Shown: positions 17,640 through 26,379, counted from the stretch's first letter. The stretch is DNA of 64,000 nucleotides from Scleromatobacter sp039920745 (GCA_039920745.1 JBDSDD010000029.1:124001-188000), one strand, 5' to 3'. Made by a program: numbers and translations. The notes: generated from the letters alone by a model not told the origin.

Positions 17640-18005
17640 CAGGGTTCTCCGGGCCGCGTCGGGTCGGCGGCTCACTTCGGCAAAGTGTCCCGGACCTGAA
17701 ACGCTCGAAGGCGCCGAACAACACCGGAAATCCGGCCGAGTTCGCGCGTATGCGGCCGGTCGGGCCGCTGCGGACTGGGCGTCCTCGGCGTCGATGAGCC
17801 CGTCGACCTTGTGCGTGCCGAGCCAGAAAAAAGCCGCCGAATACCCATTGTTGCCATTGCGGACCAGGCTCGATCGCGTGGTCCGGTATCCGACCCTCTA
17901 AAATGGGCAAGTTACGACGCGGTTACATCACCGCGCCGCCTGTTTTCGTGGCACCGTTCGAGCCGTGCCGGAACGCCTTTCGCAACTTCCCCTGAAGGAC
18001 TCCTC
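17640..18005. promoter_or_regulatory. 366-bp divergent intergenic region between the DUF4325 regulator and fba
   Basis: No gene was found here. TAAAAT at 17899-17904 (context CTCTAAAATGGGC) is a plausible -10 box for fba, about 100 bp upstream of its ATG; the -35 is unclear. The segment also holds an A6 tract at 17826-17831. The regulator's promoter should lie in the left part but no box stands out. Confidence 0.4.
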
Positions 18006-19070
18006 ATGCCCGTCGTTTCCATGCGCCAGCTTCTGGACCACGCCGCCGAGAACGGTTACGGTATCCCGGCGTTCAACGTCAACAACCTGGAGCAGGTGCA
18101 AGCAGTGATGTCGGCGGCCGCCGAAGTCGGCGCGCCCGTCATCCTGCAGGCCTCGGCCGGCGCCCGCAAGTACGCCGGCGAGCCGTTCATCAAGCACCTG
18201 ATCCAGGCCGCCACCGAGAGCTGGCCGTCGATCCCGCTCGTGATGCACCAGGATCACGGCCAGAGCCCCGACGTCTGCCGCGGCGCCATCGATCTCGGGT
18301 TCAGCTCGGTGATGATGGACGGGTCGCTCCAGGGCGACGGCAAGACGATCGCCAGCTACGACTACAACGTCGACGTCACCCGCAGCGTGGTCGACATGGC
18401 CCACAAGCTGGGCGTCACCGTCGAAGGCGAACTGGGCTGCCTTGGCTCGCTCGAGACGATGAAGGGAGACAAGGAAGACGGCCATGGCACCGAGGCCACG
18501 ATGACGATGGACCAGCTGCTGACCGACCCCGAGCAGGCCGCCGACTTCGTCAAGCGCACGCAGCTCGATGCGCTGGCCATCGCCATCGGCACCAGCCACG
18601 GCGCCTACAAGTTCACGCGCAAGCCCACTGGCGACATCCTGGCCATCTCCCGCATCAAGGAGATCCACAAGCGCATCCCCAACACCCACCTTGTGATGCA
18701 CGGCTCTTCGTCGGTGCCGCAGGACCTGCTGGCGATCATTCGCCAGTTCGGCGGCGCCATGAAGGAGACCTACGGCGTGCCGGTCGAGGAGATCCAGGAA
18801 GCCATCAAGCACGGTGTGCGCAAGATCAACATCGACACCGATGTGCGCCTGGCGATGACCGCGGCGATCCGCAAGTACCTGTTCGAGAACCCGGACAAGT
18901 TCGACCCGCGCGACTACCTGAAGCCGGCCCGCGAAGCGGCCAAGCAGATCTGCCGCCAGCGCTACATGGAGTTCGGTTGCGAAGGCCAGGCCTCGAAGAT
19001 CAAGACGGACACGCTGCAAGTGGTGGCCGCCAAGTACGCTTCCGGCGAACTCGCCCAGATGGTCATGTGA
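18006..19070 (+). CDS. fba: Fructose-bisphosphate aldolase, class II
   Basis: A 354-residue zinc aldolase interconverting fructose-1,6-bisphosphate and dihydroxyacetone phosphate + glyceraldehyde-3-phosphate; it resembles the CbbA-type subgroup. Visible motifs: YGIPAFNVNNLEQ, VMHQDHGQSPDV (catalytic and zinc His), SVMMDGSL, EGELGCLGS, IGTSHGAYKF (zinc His) and LVMHGSSSVPQ, ending GELAQMVM. ATG 18006 follows AAGGA; the longer open frame upstream is not conserved-looking. Two tandem copies of the dispersed repeat start immediately at the stop codon. Confidence 0.96.
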   Translation: MPVVSMRQLLDHAAENGYGIPAFNVNNLEQVQAVMSAAAEVGAPVILQASAGARKYAGEPFIKHLIQAATESWPSIPLVMHQDHGQSPDVCRGAIDLGFSSVMMDGSLQGDGKTIASYDYNVDVTRSVVDMAHKLGVTVEGELGCLGSLETMKGDKEDGHGTEATMTMDQLLTDPEQAADFVKRTQLDALAIAIGTSHGAYKFTRKPTGDILAISRIKEIHKRIPNTHLVMHGSSSVPQDLLAIIRQFGGAMKETYGVPVEEIQEAIKHGVRKINIDTDVRLAMTAAIRKYLFENPDKFDPRDYLKPAREAAKQICRQRYMEFGCEGQASKIKTDTLQVVAAKYASGELAQMVM

Positions 19071-19232
19071 GCCCCACGGTCGCTGGCGCTCCCTGCCCCC
19101 GAGGGGCCGCCCGCGAGCGGCCCGGCAGAGCCGGATCCGCCGCTCCAGCAATGACTGCCCCACGGTCGCTGGCGCTCCCTGCCCCCGAGGGGCCGGCCGC
19201 GAGCGGCCCGGCAGAGCCGGATCCGCCGCTCC
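19071..19232 (+). repeat. Tandem pair of 76-bp dispersed repeats downstream of fba
   Basis: Copy 1 spans 19071-19146 and copy 2 spans 19157-19232, an 86-bp period. They are nearly identical, differing at one clear position (GGGGCCGCCC versus GGGGCCGGCC). Each starts gccccacggtcgctggcgct, has the CCCCGAGGGG core, an inner GCGAGCGGCCCGGC block, then GAGCCGGATCCGCCGCTCC. The first begins immediately after the fba TGA. Confidence 0.85.
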
Positions 19233-19349
19233 CTTGCATTTCTCACAATGCAAGTGAGCGACAGCGTCGGGCAATGCGCCTTTGCATACGTCGTAGCGTG
19301 TTCCGGGCAGGCACAATACGGCATTCCCCGATTCCTGCCTGATGACGCC

Positions 19350-20246
19350 ATGACCGCCGCGCTGCTCACCACGTCCATCCACTCCTTGCCGCTGCTCGCA
19401 CGCGGCAAGGTGCGCGACAACTACGCCGTCGGTGACGACCGCATCCTGATGGTGGCCACCGATCGCCTGTCGGCGTTCGACGTCATCCTCGGCGAACCGA
19501 TTCCCGGCAAGGGCGCGCTGCTGACCCAGATGGCGCTGTTCTGGTTCGACAAGCTCGAAGGCATCGTGCCCAACCACCTCACTGGCCAGGCGCCGGAGTC
19601 GGTCGTGCAGGCTGACGAAGTGGCCCAGGTGCTGGAGCGCTCGATGCTGGTCAAGCGCCTGAAGCCGCTGCCCATCGAGGCCGTGGTTCGCGGCTACCTG
19701 GCCGGCTCCGGCTGGAAGGAATACCAGGAGAGCCAATCGGTGTGCGGCGTCGAGTTGCCCGCTGGCCTGAAGAACGCATCCAGGCTGCCCGAGCCCATCT
19801 TCACGCCCGCCACCAAAGCCGAGGCTGGCGCGCACGACGAGAACATCTCGTTCGAGGTGGCCTCCGCGATGATCGGCAACGAGCTCGCCAACCACGTTCG
19901 CGACGTCTCGATCGCGCTGTACAAGCGCGCCGCCGAGTACGCGCTGACCAAGGGCATCATCATCGCCGACACCAAGTTCGAGTTCGGCCTCGACGCCGAC
20001 GGTACGCTGACGCTGATGGACGAGGTGCTGACGCCCGACTCCTCGCGCTACTGGCCGGTCGACGGCTACGCCGAAGGCCAGAACCCGCCCAGCTACGACA
20101 AGCAGTTCGTGCGCGACTGGCTCGAATCGGTGCGCATCGACGGCGAGCCCTGGAACAAGAAAGCGCCCGCACCGGCGATGCCCGCCGAAGTCGGCGAACG
20201 CACCGCGGCCAAGTACCGCGAAGCGTTCGATCGGCTCGCCGGTTAA
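19350..20246 (+). CDS. purC: Phosphoribosylaminoimidazole-succinocarboxamide synthase
   Basis: SAICAR synthetase, 298 residues, step 7 of purine biosynthesis: CAIR + aspartate + ATP to SAICAR. Signatures include LLARGKVRDNYAVGDDRILMVATDRLSAFDVIL, the IPGKGALLTQMALFWF segment, VVRGYLAGSGWKEYQ, IIIADTKFEFGLD and LMDEVLTPDSSRYWP. ATG 19350 is the first codon giving the family N terminus. purE and purK lie 2 kb downstream, separated by a TPR gene and an opposite-strand thioredoxin. Confidence 0.96.
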   Translation: MTAALLTTSIHSLPLLARGKVRDNYAVGDDRILMVATDRLSAFDVILGEPIPGKGALLTQMALFWFDKLEGIVPNHLTGQAPESVVQADEVAQVLERSMLVKRLKPLPIEAVVRGYLAGSGWKEYQESQSVCGVELPAGLKNASRLPEPIFTPATKAEAGAHDENISFEVASAMIGNELANHVRDVSIALYKRAAEYALTKGIIIADTKFEFGLDADGTLTLMDEVLTPDSSRYWPVDGYAEGQNPPSYDKQFVRDWLESVRIDGEPWNKKAPAPAMPAEVGERTAAKYREAFDRLAG

Positions 20247-20275
20247 CGGCCCCGTCACTGCAATTGCTCCAACAC

Positions 20276-21367
20276 ATGACGCGCCTGCTCGAACGACTCG
20301 ATTCGCAGATCGCCCAGGCCGAAGAGGTCTTCGAGCGCGAGTGCCTGAAGTCGCGTCGAGCCGCTGTGCTCGCGCGCCATGGCCAGTTCGCCGAGGCGCG
20401 CTTCGCGCTCGCCGGACTGCGCTCGCAGAGCCAGCGCCTGCGCAACCCGGTGCTGTCGGCGTGGGTCGCGTTCGTCGACGGGCTGATCGAGCACTGCGAG
20501 TCGCTCGCGCCTACTGCGCGCGGCAAGTTCAAGCGCGCCTATGACCTGGCGTCGGCCGCCGGCGACCCCGAACTGCACGCGCTGTGCGCCGCGTGGCTGG
20601 CGATGGCTGATTTCAACGCCAGCGACGTCGAAGCCACCGTGGCCCACACGCAGGAGGCGCTGCGCATCGCGCCGGCCGACAGCCACGCCGCGCGTGCCCG
20701 CGCCGCGTTGGTCGTCGCCAGTGCCTGGCGCGTAGCCGGCAACGACGACCGCGCGATCCCTTGGTACAAGGTGGCGCGCCAGCACGCGGCCACCGAAGGC
20801 GACGTGTCGCTGGTGAGCGTGCTGCTGCACAACATGGCCGCGTTCCAGGCCGGACGCATCAGCCTCGAGGGTGCGTTCGAGCGCGCCGACCTGGCCGACG
20901 CGCAACGCGTGCTGCTCGAAGCCGAGTCCACCGGCAACTACGACGCTGGCGTCGGCAATGCCCAGTTGCTGGCCGAGGTGCCGCTGCTGCGCGCGCAGCT
21001 GATGACGGTGCTGGGCCAGTACGACGCGGCCATCGCGCTGTTCGACGCCCAGTTGCCGCGCGCCCGCTCCGAAGGCCAGGTGCACCGCGAAGCACGCTTC
21101 CTGGCCGACGCGGTGTTCGCCGAGGTCAAGCTGGGCCGGCTCGACGAGGCCGTCAAGCGTCTGCGCGCGATCAACGCCGTGCTGCCGTTGATGACCGAGC
21201 ACGACGACGTCGCCGCCACGCACGCGCGCCTGGCCGTGGTCACGCGCGCGCTGGGGCGTGTCGAGCAGGCGGACGCGCACGAGACGCAGGCCGCGGCAGC
21301 GCTGGAACTCCACCGCGCCGAACAGCGCCGCTGGGCCGCGGCCCTGGCGGCGGTCGACTTCAGCTGA
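20276..21367 (+). CDS. TPR-like helical repeat protein, function unknown
   Basis: A 363-residue protein built of repeating helix pairs rich in Ala, Leu and Arg, resembling tetratricopeptide repeats (for example ARHGQFAEARFALAGL, AAWLAMADFNASDVEATVAHTQEALRIAP, LMTVLGQYDAAIALFDAQL). No signal peptide, catalytic motif or DNA-binding region is visible; a scaffold role is the safe guess. It begins 29 bp after purC and ends exactly where the convergent thioredoxin-TPR gene ends (TGATCA, no spacer). It probably shares the purC transcript. The specific family is not recognised. Confidence 0.7.
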   Translation: MTRLLERLDSQIAQAEEVFERECLKSRRAAVLARHGQFAEARFALAGLRSQSQRLRNPVLSAWVAFVDGLIEHCESLAPTARGKFKRAYDLASAAGDPELHALCAAWLAMADFNASDVEATVAHTQEALRIAPADSHAARARAALVVASAWRVAGNDDRAIPWYKVARQHAATEGDVSLVSVLLHNMAAFQAGRISLEGAFERADLADAQRVLLEAESTGNYDAGVGNAQLLAEVPLLRAQLMTVLGQYDAAIALFDAQLPRARSEGQVHREARFLADAVFAEVKLGRLDEAVKRLRAINAVLPLMTEHDDVAATHARLAVVTRALGRVEQADAHETQAAAALELHRAEQRRWAAALAAVDFS

Positions 21368-22336
21368 TCAGCTCAGCACGGTCATGCTGAGCCGGCGGCG
21401 GTACTGGTCGATGACCGGATCCGCGCCGACGGCCGTCGAGTGGCCCGTCAACTCCAGCTTGGGCTTGTCGGCCGCGGCCTTCTCGGCGGTGGGCTTGGGC
21501 GCCGGCTTGGTCATCAGCTCGAGGATGCCCACGTAGACCTTGCGCGCCAGCTGGTCGTGCCAGGCCTTGTCGCGCATCAGGATCTCCAGCAGCTCGTCGA
21601 GCGACTGCGTGAACGCGCCGGTGGCGAAGAACGACTGGGCGAGCTCGAAGCGGGCATCGAAATCGCGCTTGTTGGCGGCGATCGCGGCGGCGAGCTCGTC
21701 GTGCGAACGTGCCATGCCGGCTTTCTCGCTGGCGTCCAGCCAGTGGCCGATGGCATCGAAGCGGGCGTTCGGCAGCACGCGCTGGGCCACCGGCTGGTAG
21801 GCCTGGCGCGCCTGCACCAGCAGCTCGGGGTTGCTGCGGCTGGTCTCGATGAGCAGGCGCAGGTAGTCGAAGCGCGCCGATTCGTTGGCAGGGTCGATGG
21901 CGACGGCCTCCTGCAGCTTGGCCAGCGCGGAGTCTGTGTCGCCCTCCGCCAGCAGCGCCTCGGCCGCCTCGGCATCCTGCTCGGCCGCGGCTTCGTCCTC
22001 GCCGGGCACGTGCTTGTCGAGGAACGCGCGGATCTCCGACTCGGGAATGGCGCCCACGAAGCCGTCGACCGGCTGGCCCTGGTGGAACATCACGCAGAAC
22101 GGGATCGAGCGCACGCCGAAGGCCTCGCTCAGCTGGCCGGCGATTTCGGGCTGGTCGTCACTGTTGAGCTTGGCGAGCTTGAACCGGCCGCCATAGGCGG
22201 TTTCGATCTTTTCGAGCATCGGGCCGAGACTGCGGCAAGGGCCGCACCACGGGGCCCAGATGTCGAGAAGAATGGGCTGTTGCATCGAATCCTGCAGCAG
22301 GTCGGTCTCGAAATTCTGGAGCGTGATGTCTAGCAT
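21368..22336 (-). CDS. Thioredoxin-TPR protein, CnoX/YbbN-like
   Basis: A 322-residue cytoplasmic protein: an N-terminal thioredoxin domain (1-110) with an intact WCGPC redox site (residues 30-34) and cis-Pro region RSIPFCVMFHQG, followed by a helical TPR-type region (about 125-280) and an Ala/Lys-rich tail. In E. coli CnoX (YbbN), the same architecture holds substrates for GroEL under oxidative stress, but its site is SxxC; here both cysteines are present, so reductase activity is possible. Convergent with the TPR gene and divergent from purE, 54 bp away. Confidence 0.85.
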   Translation of the reverse strand: MLDITLQNFETDLLQDSMQQPILLDIWAPWCGPCRSLGPMLEKIETAYGGRFKLAKLNSDDQPEIAGQLSEAFGVRSIPFCVMFHQGQPVDGFVGAIPESEIRAFLDKHVPGEDEAAAEQDAEAAEALLAEGDTDSALAKLQEAVAIDPANESARFDYLRLLIETSRSNPELLVQARQAYQPVAQRVLPNARFDAIGHWLDASEKAGMARSHDELAAAIAANKRDFDARFELAQSFFATGAFTQSLDELLEILMRDKAWHDQLARKVYVGILELMTKPAPKPTAEKAAADKPKLELTGHSTAVGADPVIDQYRRRLSMTVLS

Positions 22337-22362
22337 GAAGGGCTTTCCGCCTGTGCCCCGGC

Positions 22363-22368
22363 TAAAAT
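22363..22368 (+). promoter_or_regulatory. Candidate -10 element for purE-purK-sua5
   Basis: TAAAAT in the 54-bp gap between the divergent thioredoxin gene and purE, about 22 bp before the purE start. Context GCTAAAAT matches the boxes proposed for yajC and fba. No clear -35 is seen. Confidence 0.35.
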
Positions 22369-22390
22369 CGTCGTTTTACCGGGAGTGATC

Positions 22391-22888
22391 TTGAATAGTG
22401 CCTCGCCCGTAGTCGGCGTCGTCATGGGGTCGGCCAGCGACTGGGAGACGATGAAGGCGGCTGCCGACATTCTCGCCGAGTTCGCCATTCCATTCGAAGC
22501 GCGGGTCGTCTCTGCACACCGCATGCCCGATGACATGTTCGCGTACGCCGAAGGCGCGGTCGCGCGCGGCCTCCAGGCGATCATCGCCGGGGCCGGCGGC
22601 GCCGCGCACCTGCCCGGCATGCTGGCCGCCAAGACGGTCGTGCCGGTGCTGGGCGTGCCCTGCGGCACCCGGCACCTCAACGGCGTCGACTCGCTGCATT
22701 CGATCGTCCAGATGCCCAAGGGCATCCCCGTGGCCACATTCGCCATCGGCGTCGCCGGCGCGGCCAACGCGGCGTTGTTCGCGGTGGCGATGCTCGCCAG
22801 TCGCGACGCGGCGTTGCGCACCAAGCTGGAGGCGTTCCGCGCCCGCCAGACTGAAGTCGCCCGCGCGATGACCCAGGAGCTCAAGTGA
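22391..22888 (+). CDS. purE: N5-carboxyaminoimidazole ribonucleotide mutase
   Basis: Class I PurE, about 165 residues, which converts N5-CAIR to CAIR in purine biosynthesis. Motifs: VVGVVMGSASDWETM, EARVVSAHRMPDDM (catalytic His), IAGAGGAAHLPGMLAAKT and VLGVPCGTRHLNGVDSL. The start is not ATG: TTG 22391 has GGAG five bases upstream and gives MNSASPVVG; GTG 22385 is an alternative two codons earlier but lacks a separate ribosome-binding site. The last codons overlap the purK GTG by 4 bp. Confidence 0.94.
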   Translation: MNSASPVVGVVMGSASDWETMKAAADILAEFAIPFEARVVSAHRMPDDMFAYAEGAVARGLQAIIAGAGGAAHLPGMLAAKTVVPVLGVPCGTRHLNGVDSLHSIVQMPKGIPVATFAIGVAGAANAALFAVAMLASRDAALRTKLEAFRARQTEVARAMTQELK

Positions 22889-24048
22889 GCGTGCGTCGCG
22901 CCCTTCCACGCGGCGCCACGCTGGGCGTGCTCGGCGGCGGCCAGCTGGGCCGCATGTTCGTCCACGCGGCGCAGACCCTGGGCTTCGACACGCTGGTGCT
23001 CGACCCCGACCAGCACAGCCCGGCCGGCGTCGCCGCGCACTATCAGCTGTGCGCGCCCTACGACGACGAGCGCGCGCTGGCCGAGATGGCCGGCCGCTGC
23101 GACGCCGTCACCACCGAATTCGAGAACGTGCCGGCGCCGTCGCTGGCCTCGCTGGCGCAGGACATCCCGGTCGCGCCCGCCGCTGGCGCTGTCGCCATCT
23201 GCCAGGATCGCGCGGCCGAGAAGGCGCATTTCGAGCGCTCCGGCGTGCCGTGCGCGCCGTACGCTGTCATCGAGACCACCGAGCAGCTCGCGGCCGTGTC
23301 CGACGACCTGCTCCCCGGCATCCTGAAGACGGCGCGCCTGGGCTACGACGGCAAGGGCCAAGTCGTCGTCCACGATCGCGCTGCGCTGCAGGCCGCCTGG
23401 CTGCAACTGCGCCAGGTGCCCTGCGTGCTCGAGAAGCGCCTGCCGCTGCAGTACGAGCTGAGCATCATCGTGGCGCGTGGCGCCGACGGCACCATCGTCA
23501 ACCTGCCGGTGCAGCAGAACCTGCATCGCTCGGGCATCCTGGCGCTGACCACGGTGCCGGCGCCCGACGTCACCCAGTCGCAGTCCGACCAGGCGATCGC
23601 GCGCGCGACCGCCATCGCCGAGTCGATGGGCTACGTCGGCGTGCTGTGCGTCGAGTTCTTCGTGCTGCAGGACGGCGCGCTGGTGGCCAACGAGATGGCC
23701 CCGCGCCCGCACAACTCCGGCCACTACAGCATCGACGCGTGCGACCTGTCGCAGTTCGAGCTGCAGGTGCGCACGTTGGCCGGCCTGCCGTTGGTCACGC
23801 CGCGCCAGCACTCGCCGTGCGAAATGGTCAACCTGCTGGGCGACCTGTGGTTCGAGCACGGCCACGAGCGCGAGCCCGACTGGGCCGCGCTGCTGGCGCT
23901 GCCGGGCATGCACCTGCATCTCTACGGCAAGAAGCAAGCTCGGCCGGGCCGCAAGATGGGCCACCTCACCGTCACCGCCGCCACGCCGGCGCTCGCGCGA
24001 GAGCGCGCGAACGCAGCCGCCGGCGTGCTGGGGCTGCAGGGATTCTGA
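22885..24048 (+). CDS. purK: N5-carboxyaminoimidazole ribonucleotide synthase
   Basis: A 387-residue ATP-grasp enzyme that carboxylates AIR to N5-CAIR, feeding PurE. Motifs: TLGVLGGGQLGRMFVHAA, TTEFENVPA, KTARLGYDGKGQ, VLEKRLPLQYELSIIVARG, CVEFFVLQDGALVANEMAPRPHNSGHYSIDAC and the C-terminal HLYGKK. GTG 22885 overlaps the purE stop (GTGA), fixing the start. Its TGA overlaps the ATG of the following tRNA-modification gene by one base, so three genes form one operon. Confidence 0.96.
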   Translation: MSVRRALPRGATLGVLGGGQLGRMFVHAAQTLGFDTLVLDPDQHSPAGVAAHYQLCAPYDDERALAEMAGRCDAVTTEFENVPAPSLASLAQDIPVAPAAGAVAICQDRAAEKAHFERSGVPCAPYAVIETTEQLAAVSDDLLPGILKTARLGYDGKGQVVVHDRAALQAAWLQLRQVPCVLEKRLPLQYELSIIVARGADGTIVNLPVQQNLHRSGILALTTVPAPDVTQSQSDQAIARATAIAESMGYVGVLCVEFFVLQDGALVANEMAPRPHNSGHYSIDACDLSQFELQVRTLAGLPLVTPRQHSPCEMVNLLGDLWFEHGHEREPDWAALLALPGMHLHLYGKKQARPGRKMGHLTVTAATPALARERANAAAGVLGLQGF

Positions 24049-25031
24049 TGGCCATCGCGGACGGCAACGACACGGCGGCGATCCAGCGCGCCGCGGCCGA
24101 ACTGGCCGCGGGCGCGCTGGTGGCGTTCCCGACCGAGACGGTCTACGGCCTGGGCGCGCGCGCCGACGACGACGCTGCGGTCGGCAGGATCTTCGCTGCC
24201 AAGGGCCGGCCCGCCGACCATCCGCTGATCGTGCACGTGGGCGACGTCGCCGGTGCGCGCGCGTTTGCGAGCGAGTGGCCGGATTCGGCGCGAAAGCTGG
24301 CCGACGCGTTCTGGCCGGGCCCGCTGACGGTGATCGTGCCGCGCCGCTCCGGCATGGGCACAGCCTCGGCAGCCGGCCAGACCAGCATTGGCCTGCGCTG
24401 CCCATCGCATCCCGTCGCCCGGGCGCTGCTGGACGCCGCCGCCGCGCTGGGCGTGGCGGGCGTGTCCGGACCGAGCGCCAACCGCTTCGGCCGAATCAGC
24501 CCGACGACCGCGGCCCACGTGCAAGAGGAATTCGGCGACGCGATGACCATTGTCGACGGCGGCGAATGCGAGGCCGGCATCGAGTCGGTGATCGTCGACT
24601 GCAGCCGCGGCGCGCCGCGCCTGCTGCGCCCGGGCGTGCTGACGCGCGACGAGCTGGAGGCCGTGCTGGGCCATCCGCTGCGCGAAGCCGGCGTCGACGC
24701 GCCACGCGCCTCGGGCACGCTGGAGGCGCATTACGCACCGCGCGCCAAGCTGCGCCTGATGCCCGCCGATCAGTTGCGCACAGCGCTGGGCATCCTCGCC
24801 AAAACGGGTGGGGCCCCGGTGGCGGTATATTTCCGCACCGTCACGCCAGGGCGCACGGTGCGCGCCTACCGCGCGATGCCGGACAATGCCATCGCCGCTG
24901 CGCACGAACTTTTTTCGGCGCTGCGCGAACTCGACGCCACCGGTGCCAGTCTGATCTGGGTCGAAACGCCCCCCGACGCACCGGCGTGGGACGGTGTTCG
25001 CGACCGGTTGCAGCGCGCAGCCGCTGCATAG
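24048..25031 (+). CDS. L-threonylcarbamoyladenylate synthase, Sua5 (long) type
   Basis: A 327-residue Sua5/YwlC/TsaC family enzyme that makes threonylcarbamoyl-AMP from threonine, bicarbonate and ATP for the t6A modification at tRNA position 37. Residues 1-200 hold the catalytic YrdC domain (ALVAFPTETVYGLGARA, KGRPADHPLIVHV, SIGLRCPSHPVAR, VSGPSANRFGRISPTTA), and 215-327 the extra Sua5 domain after SGTLEAHYAPR. The partner TsaB is encoded at about 29.9 kb. ATG 24048 overlaps the purK stop by one base. Confidence 0.94.
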   Translation: MAIADGNDTAAIQRAAAELAAGALVAFPTETVYGLGARADDDAAVGRIFAAKGRPADHPLIVHVGDVAGARAFASEWPDSARKLADAFWPGPLTVIVPRRSGMGTASAAGQTSIGLRCPSHPVARALLDAAAALGVAGVSGPSANRFGRISPTTAAHVQEEFGDAMTIVDGGECEAGIESVIVDCSRGAPRLLRPGVLTRDELEAVLGHPLREAGVDAPRASGTLEAHYAPRAKLRLMPADQLRTALGILAKTGGAPVAVYFRTVTPGRTVRAYRAMPDNAIAAAHELFSALRELDATGASLIWVETPPDAPAWDGVRDRLQRAAAA

Positions 25032-25097
25032 AAATCTATCGGAAACCGACCTGCACGACAGTCGCCGGGTTCCAGCCAAATCCAACAGGGAGTAAGA

Positions 25098-26081
25098 ATG
25101 CTTTTCAAAGAAAACCTGGGCCGCATCGCATTGCGAGCGGTCGCAGGGTTGGTCGCAGCCGGCTCGCTCGCCACGCTCGCGTCCTGCGGCGGCGGCACTT
25201 ACCAGGTCACGGCCTTCGTGCCCGCGCGTATCCTGAGCTTCGGTGACGAAAGCAGCCGCCTCGAGGGCGCGCAAGGCTTGAAGTACAGCATCAACGGCGT
25301 CACGCAAGGGTCGCAGCAGACCGACTGCAATGTCGCTCCGATCTGGAACCAGATCGTCGCCAACTCGTACGCGTTGATCTATGCGGACTGCAACGTCAAC
25401 GCCTCGCCCGCGACCAACGCGGTGGACCTGACCTCTGTCAACGCGACCGTGGACGATGTGGTGAACAAGGTTGCCGCGTTCCAGGCCGGCGACACGTTCA
25501 ACTACAACGACCTCGTCACGATCTGGGTCGGCATGCACGACATCCTCAACGAGTACCAGGCCAACGGCACTGGTGACCAGGCGGCGCTGCTGTCCAACAT
25601 GCGGGCAGAAGGCGCCACGCTGGCCAACGTCGTCAACTCGATTGCGGCTGCCGGTGGCAAGGTGATCCTGCTGACGGTTCCCTCCCTGAGCGACTCGCCG
25701 TTCGGTTACGCCGAATCGCAGCGCGGCGACTTCGACCGCCTGAAGCTGCTGTCGGACATGACCACGCAATTCAACGTCGGCCTGCGCAGCAACATCGTCA
25801 ACGACGGCAGCAAGATCGGACTCGTGCTGGTGGACGACCTGGTGCACAACGCCGCGCGCAATCCTGCCGGCAACAGCCTGATCCAGTTCCCCAACCAGAC
25901 CGCCGGTTGCCTCGACACCGCGCCGCTGCCCACCTGCACCACGGACACGCTGCGCAACGATCCGTCGACGGGCCAGGTCGCGACCAATTTCATGTGGGCC
26001 GACGCGACCCATCTCGGCTCGGTGATGCAGACCCAGATCGGCAGCCAGGCCTCCAACCGAGCCCACACCAACCCGTTCTGA
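25098..26081 (+). CDS. SGNH/GDSL-like lipoprotein with altered nucleophile motif
   Basis: A 327-residue predicted lipoprotein (SLATLASC, Cys30) of the SGNH hydrolase fold. Block I reads LSFGDESSR instead of FGDSxSD: the usual nucleophilic Ser is Glu51, with Ser52/Ser53 next to it. Block III reads WVGMHDIL, so the usual Asn of GxND is His. Block V (WADATHLG) keeps the Asp and His. It may be a pseudoenzyme, or use a shifted Ser. GGGAG lies upstream of ATG 25098. A paralogue with intact motifs follows at 26380. The rest of the protein is rich in Asn/Thr and contains four extra cysteines that could form disulfides. Confidence 0.8.
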   Translation: MLFKENLGRIALRAVAGLVAAGSLATLASCGGGTYQVTAFVPARILSFGDESSRLEGAQGLKYSINGVTQGSQQTDCNVAPIWNQIVANSYALIYADCNVNASPATNAVDLTSVNATVDDVVNKVAAFQAGDTFNYNDLVTIWVGMHDILNEYQANGTGDQAALLSNMRAEGATLANVVNSIAAAGGKVILLTVPSLSDSPFGYAESQRGDFDRLKLLSDMTTQFNVGLRSNIVNDGSKIGLVLVDDLVHNAARNPAGNSLIQFPNQTAGCLDTAPLPTCTTDTLRNDPSTGQVATNFMWADATHLGSVMQTQIGSQASNRAHTNPF

Positions 26082-26161
26082 TTGCGCGATTGCAGGCGCG
26101 CCGCGATGGCGCATTTGCGCGCACTCCGCAAACCCCAAGCAGGTGTTGCGCTGCACCATGT

Positions 26162-26199
26162 GGCCCTCGCACGACGCTACCGTCGGTCGAGGGCCTTTT
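26162..26199 (+). terminator. Rho-independent terminator after the first GDSL gene
   Basis: GGCCCTCG (26162-26169) pairs with CGAGGGCC (26188-26195), with an inner GACG/CGTC stem, followed by TTTT. It lies 80 bp after the GDSL gene stop and before the next promoter region. Confidence 0.75.
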
Positions 26200-26326
26200 C
26201 GCTTCCCAGCTTGCATCGCACAACATAACGTGGGGATCCATCACGCATTTGTTGTGTTGTTTGCCGGGCACCAACAGGGTTAGTCCCCAAAGGCCCGTGA
26301 CATCCGCTTGCGTATAGTTTTAATGA

Positions 26327-26346
26327 AATCGAACGACCGTTCGATT
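26327..26346. promoter_or_regulatory. 20-bp palindrome, candidate TetR-type operator upstream of second GDSL gene
   Basis: AATCGAACG-AC-CGTTCGATT is a perfect 9-bp inverted repeat about a 2-bp centre. It lies 33 bp before the ATG of the second GDSL lipoprotein and just downstream of an A/T-rich stretch with possible -10 boxes (TATAGT at 26313-26318 or TTTAAT at 26319-26324). Size and GAACG..CGTTC form resemble operators of TetR-family repressors; no such repressor gene is in the window. Confidence 0.5.
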
Positions 26347-26379
26347 ATTGTCTTTGACTCTTCGTTTGGCGAGGTGCAC

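Noticed and set aside
16376..17910. 513-residue frame on the minus strand spanning the DUF4325 regulator
   Set aside because: It is a different frame from the regulator, full of Arg/Pro, and runs through the repeats downstream of pyk.
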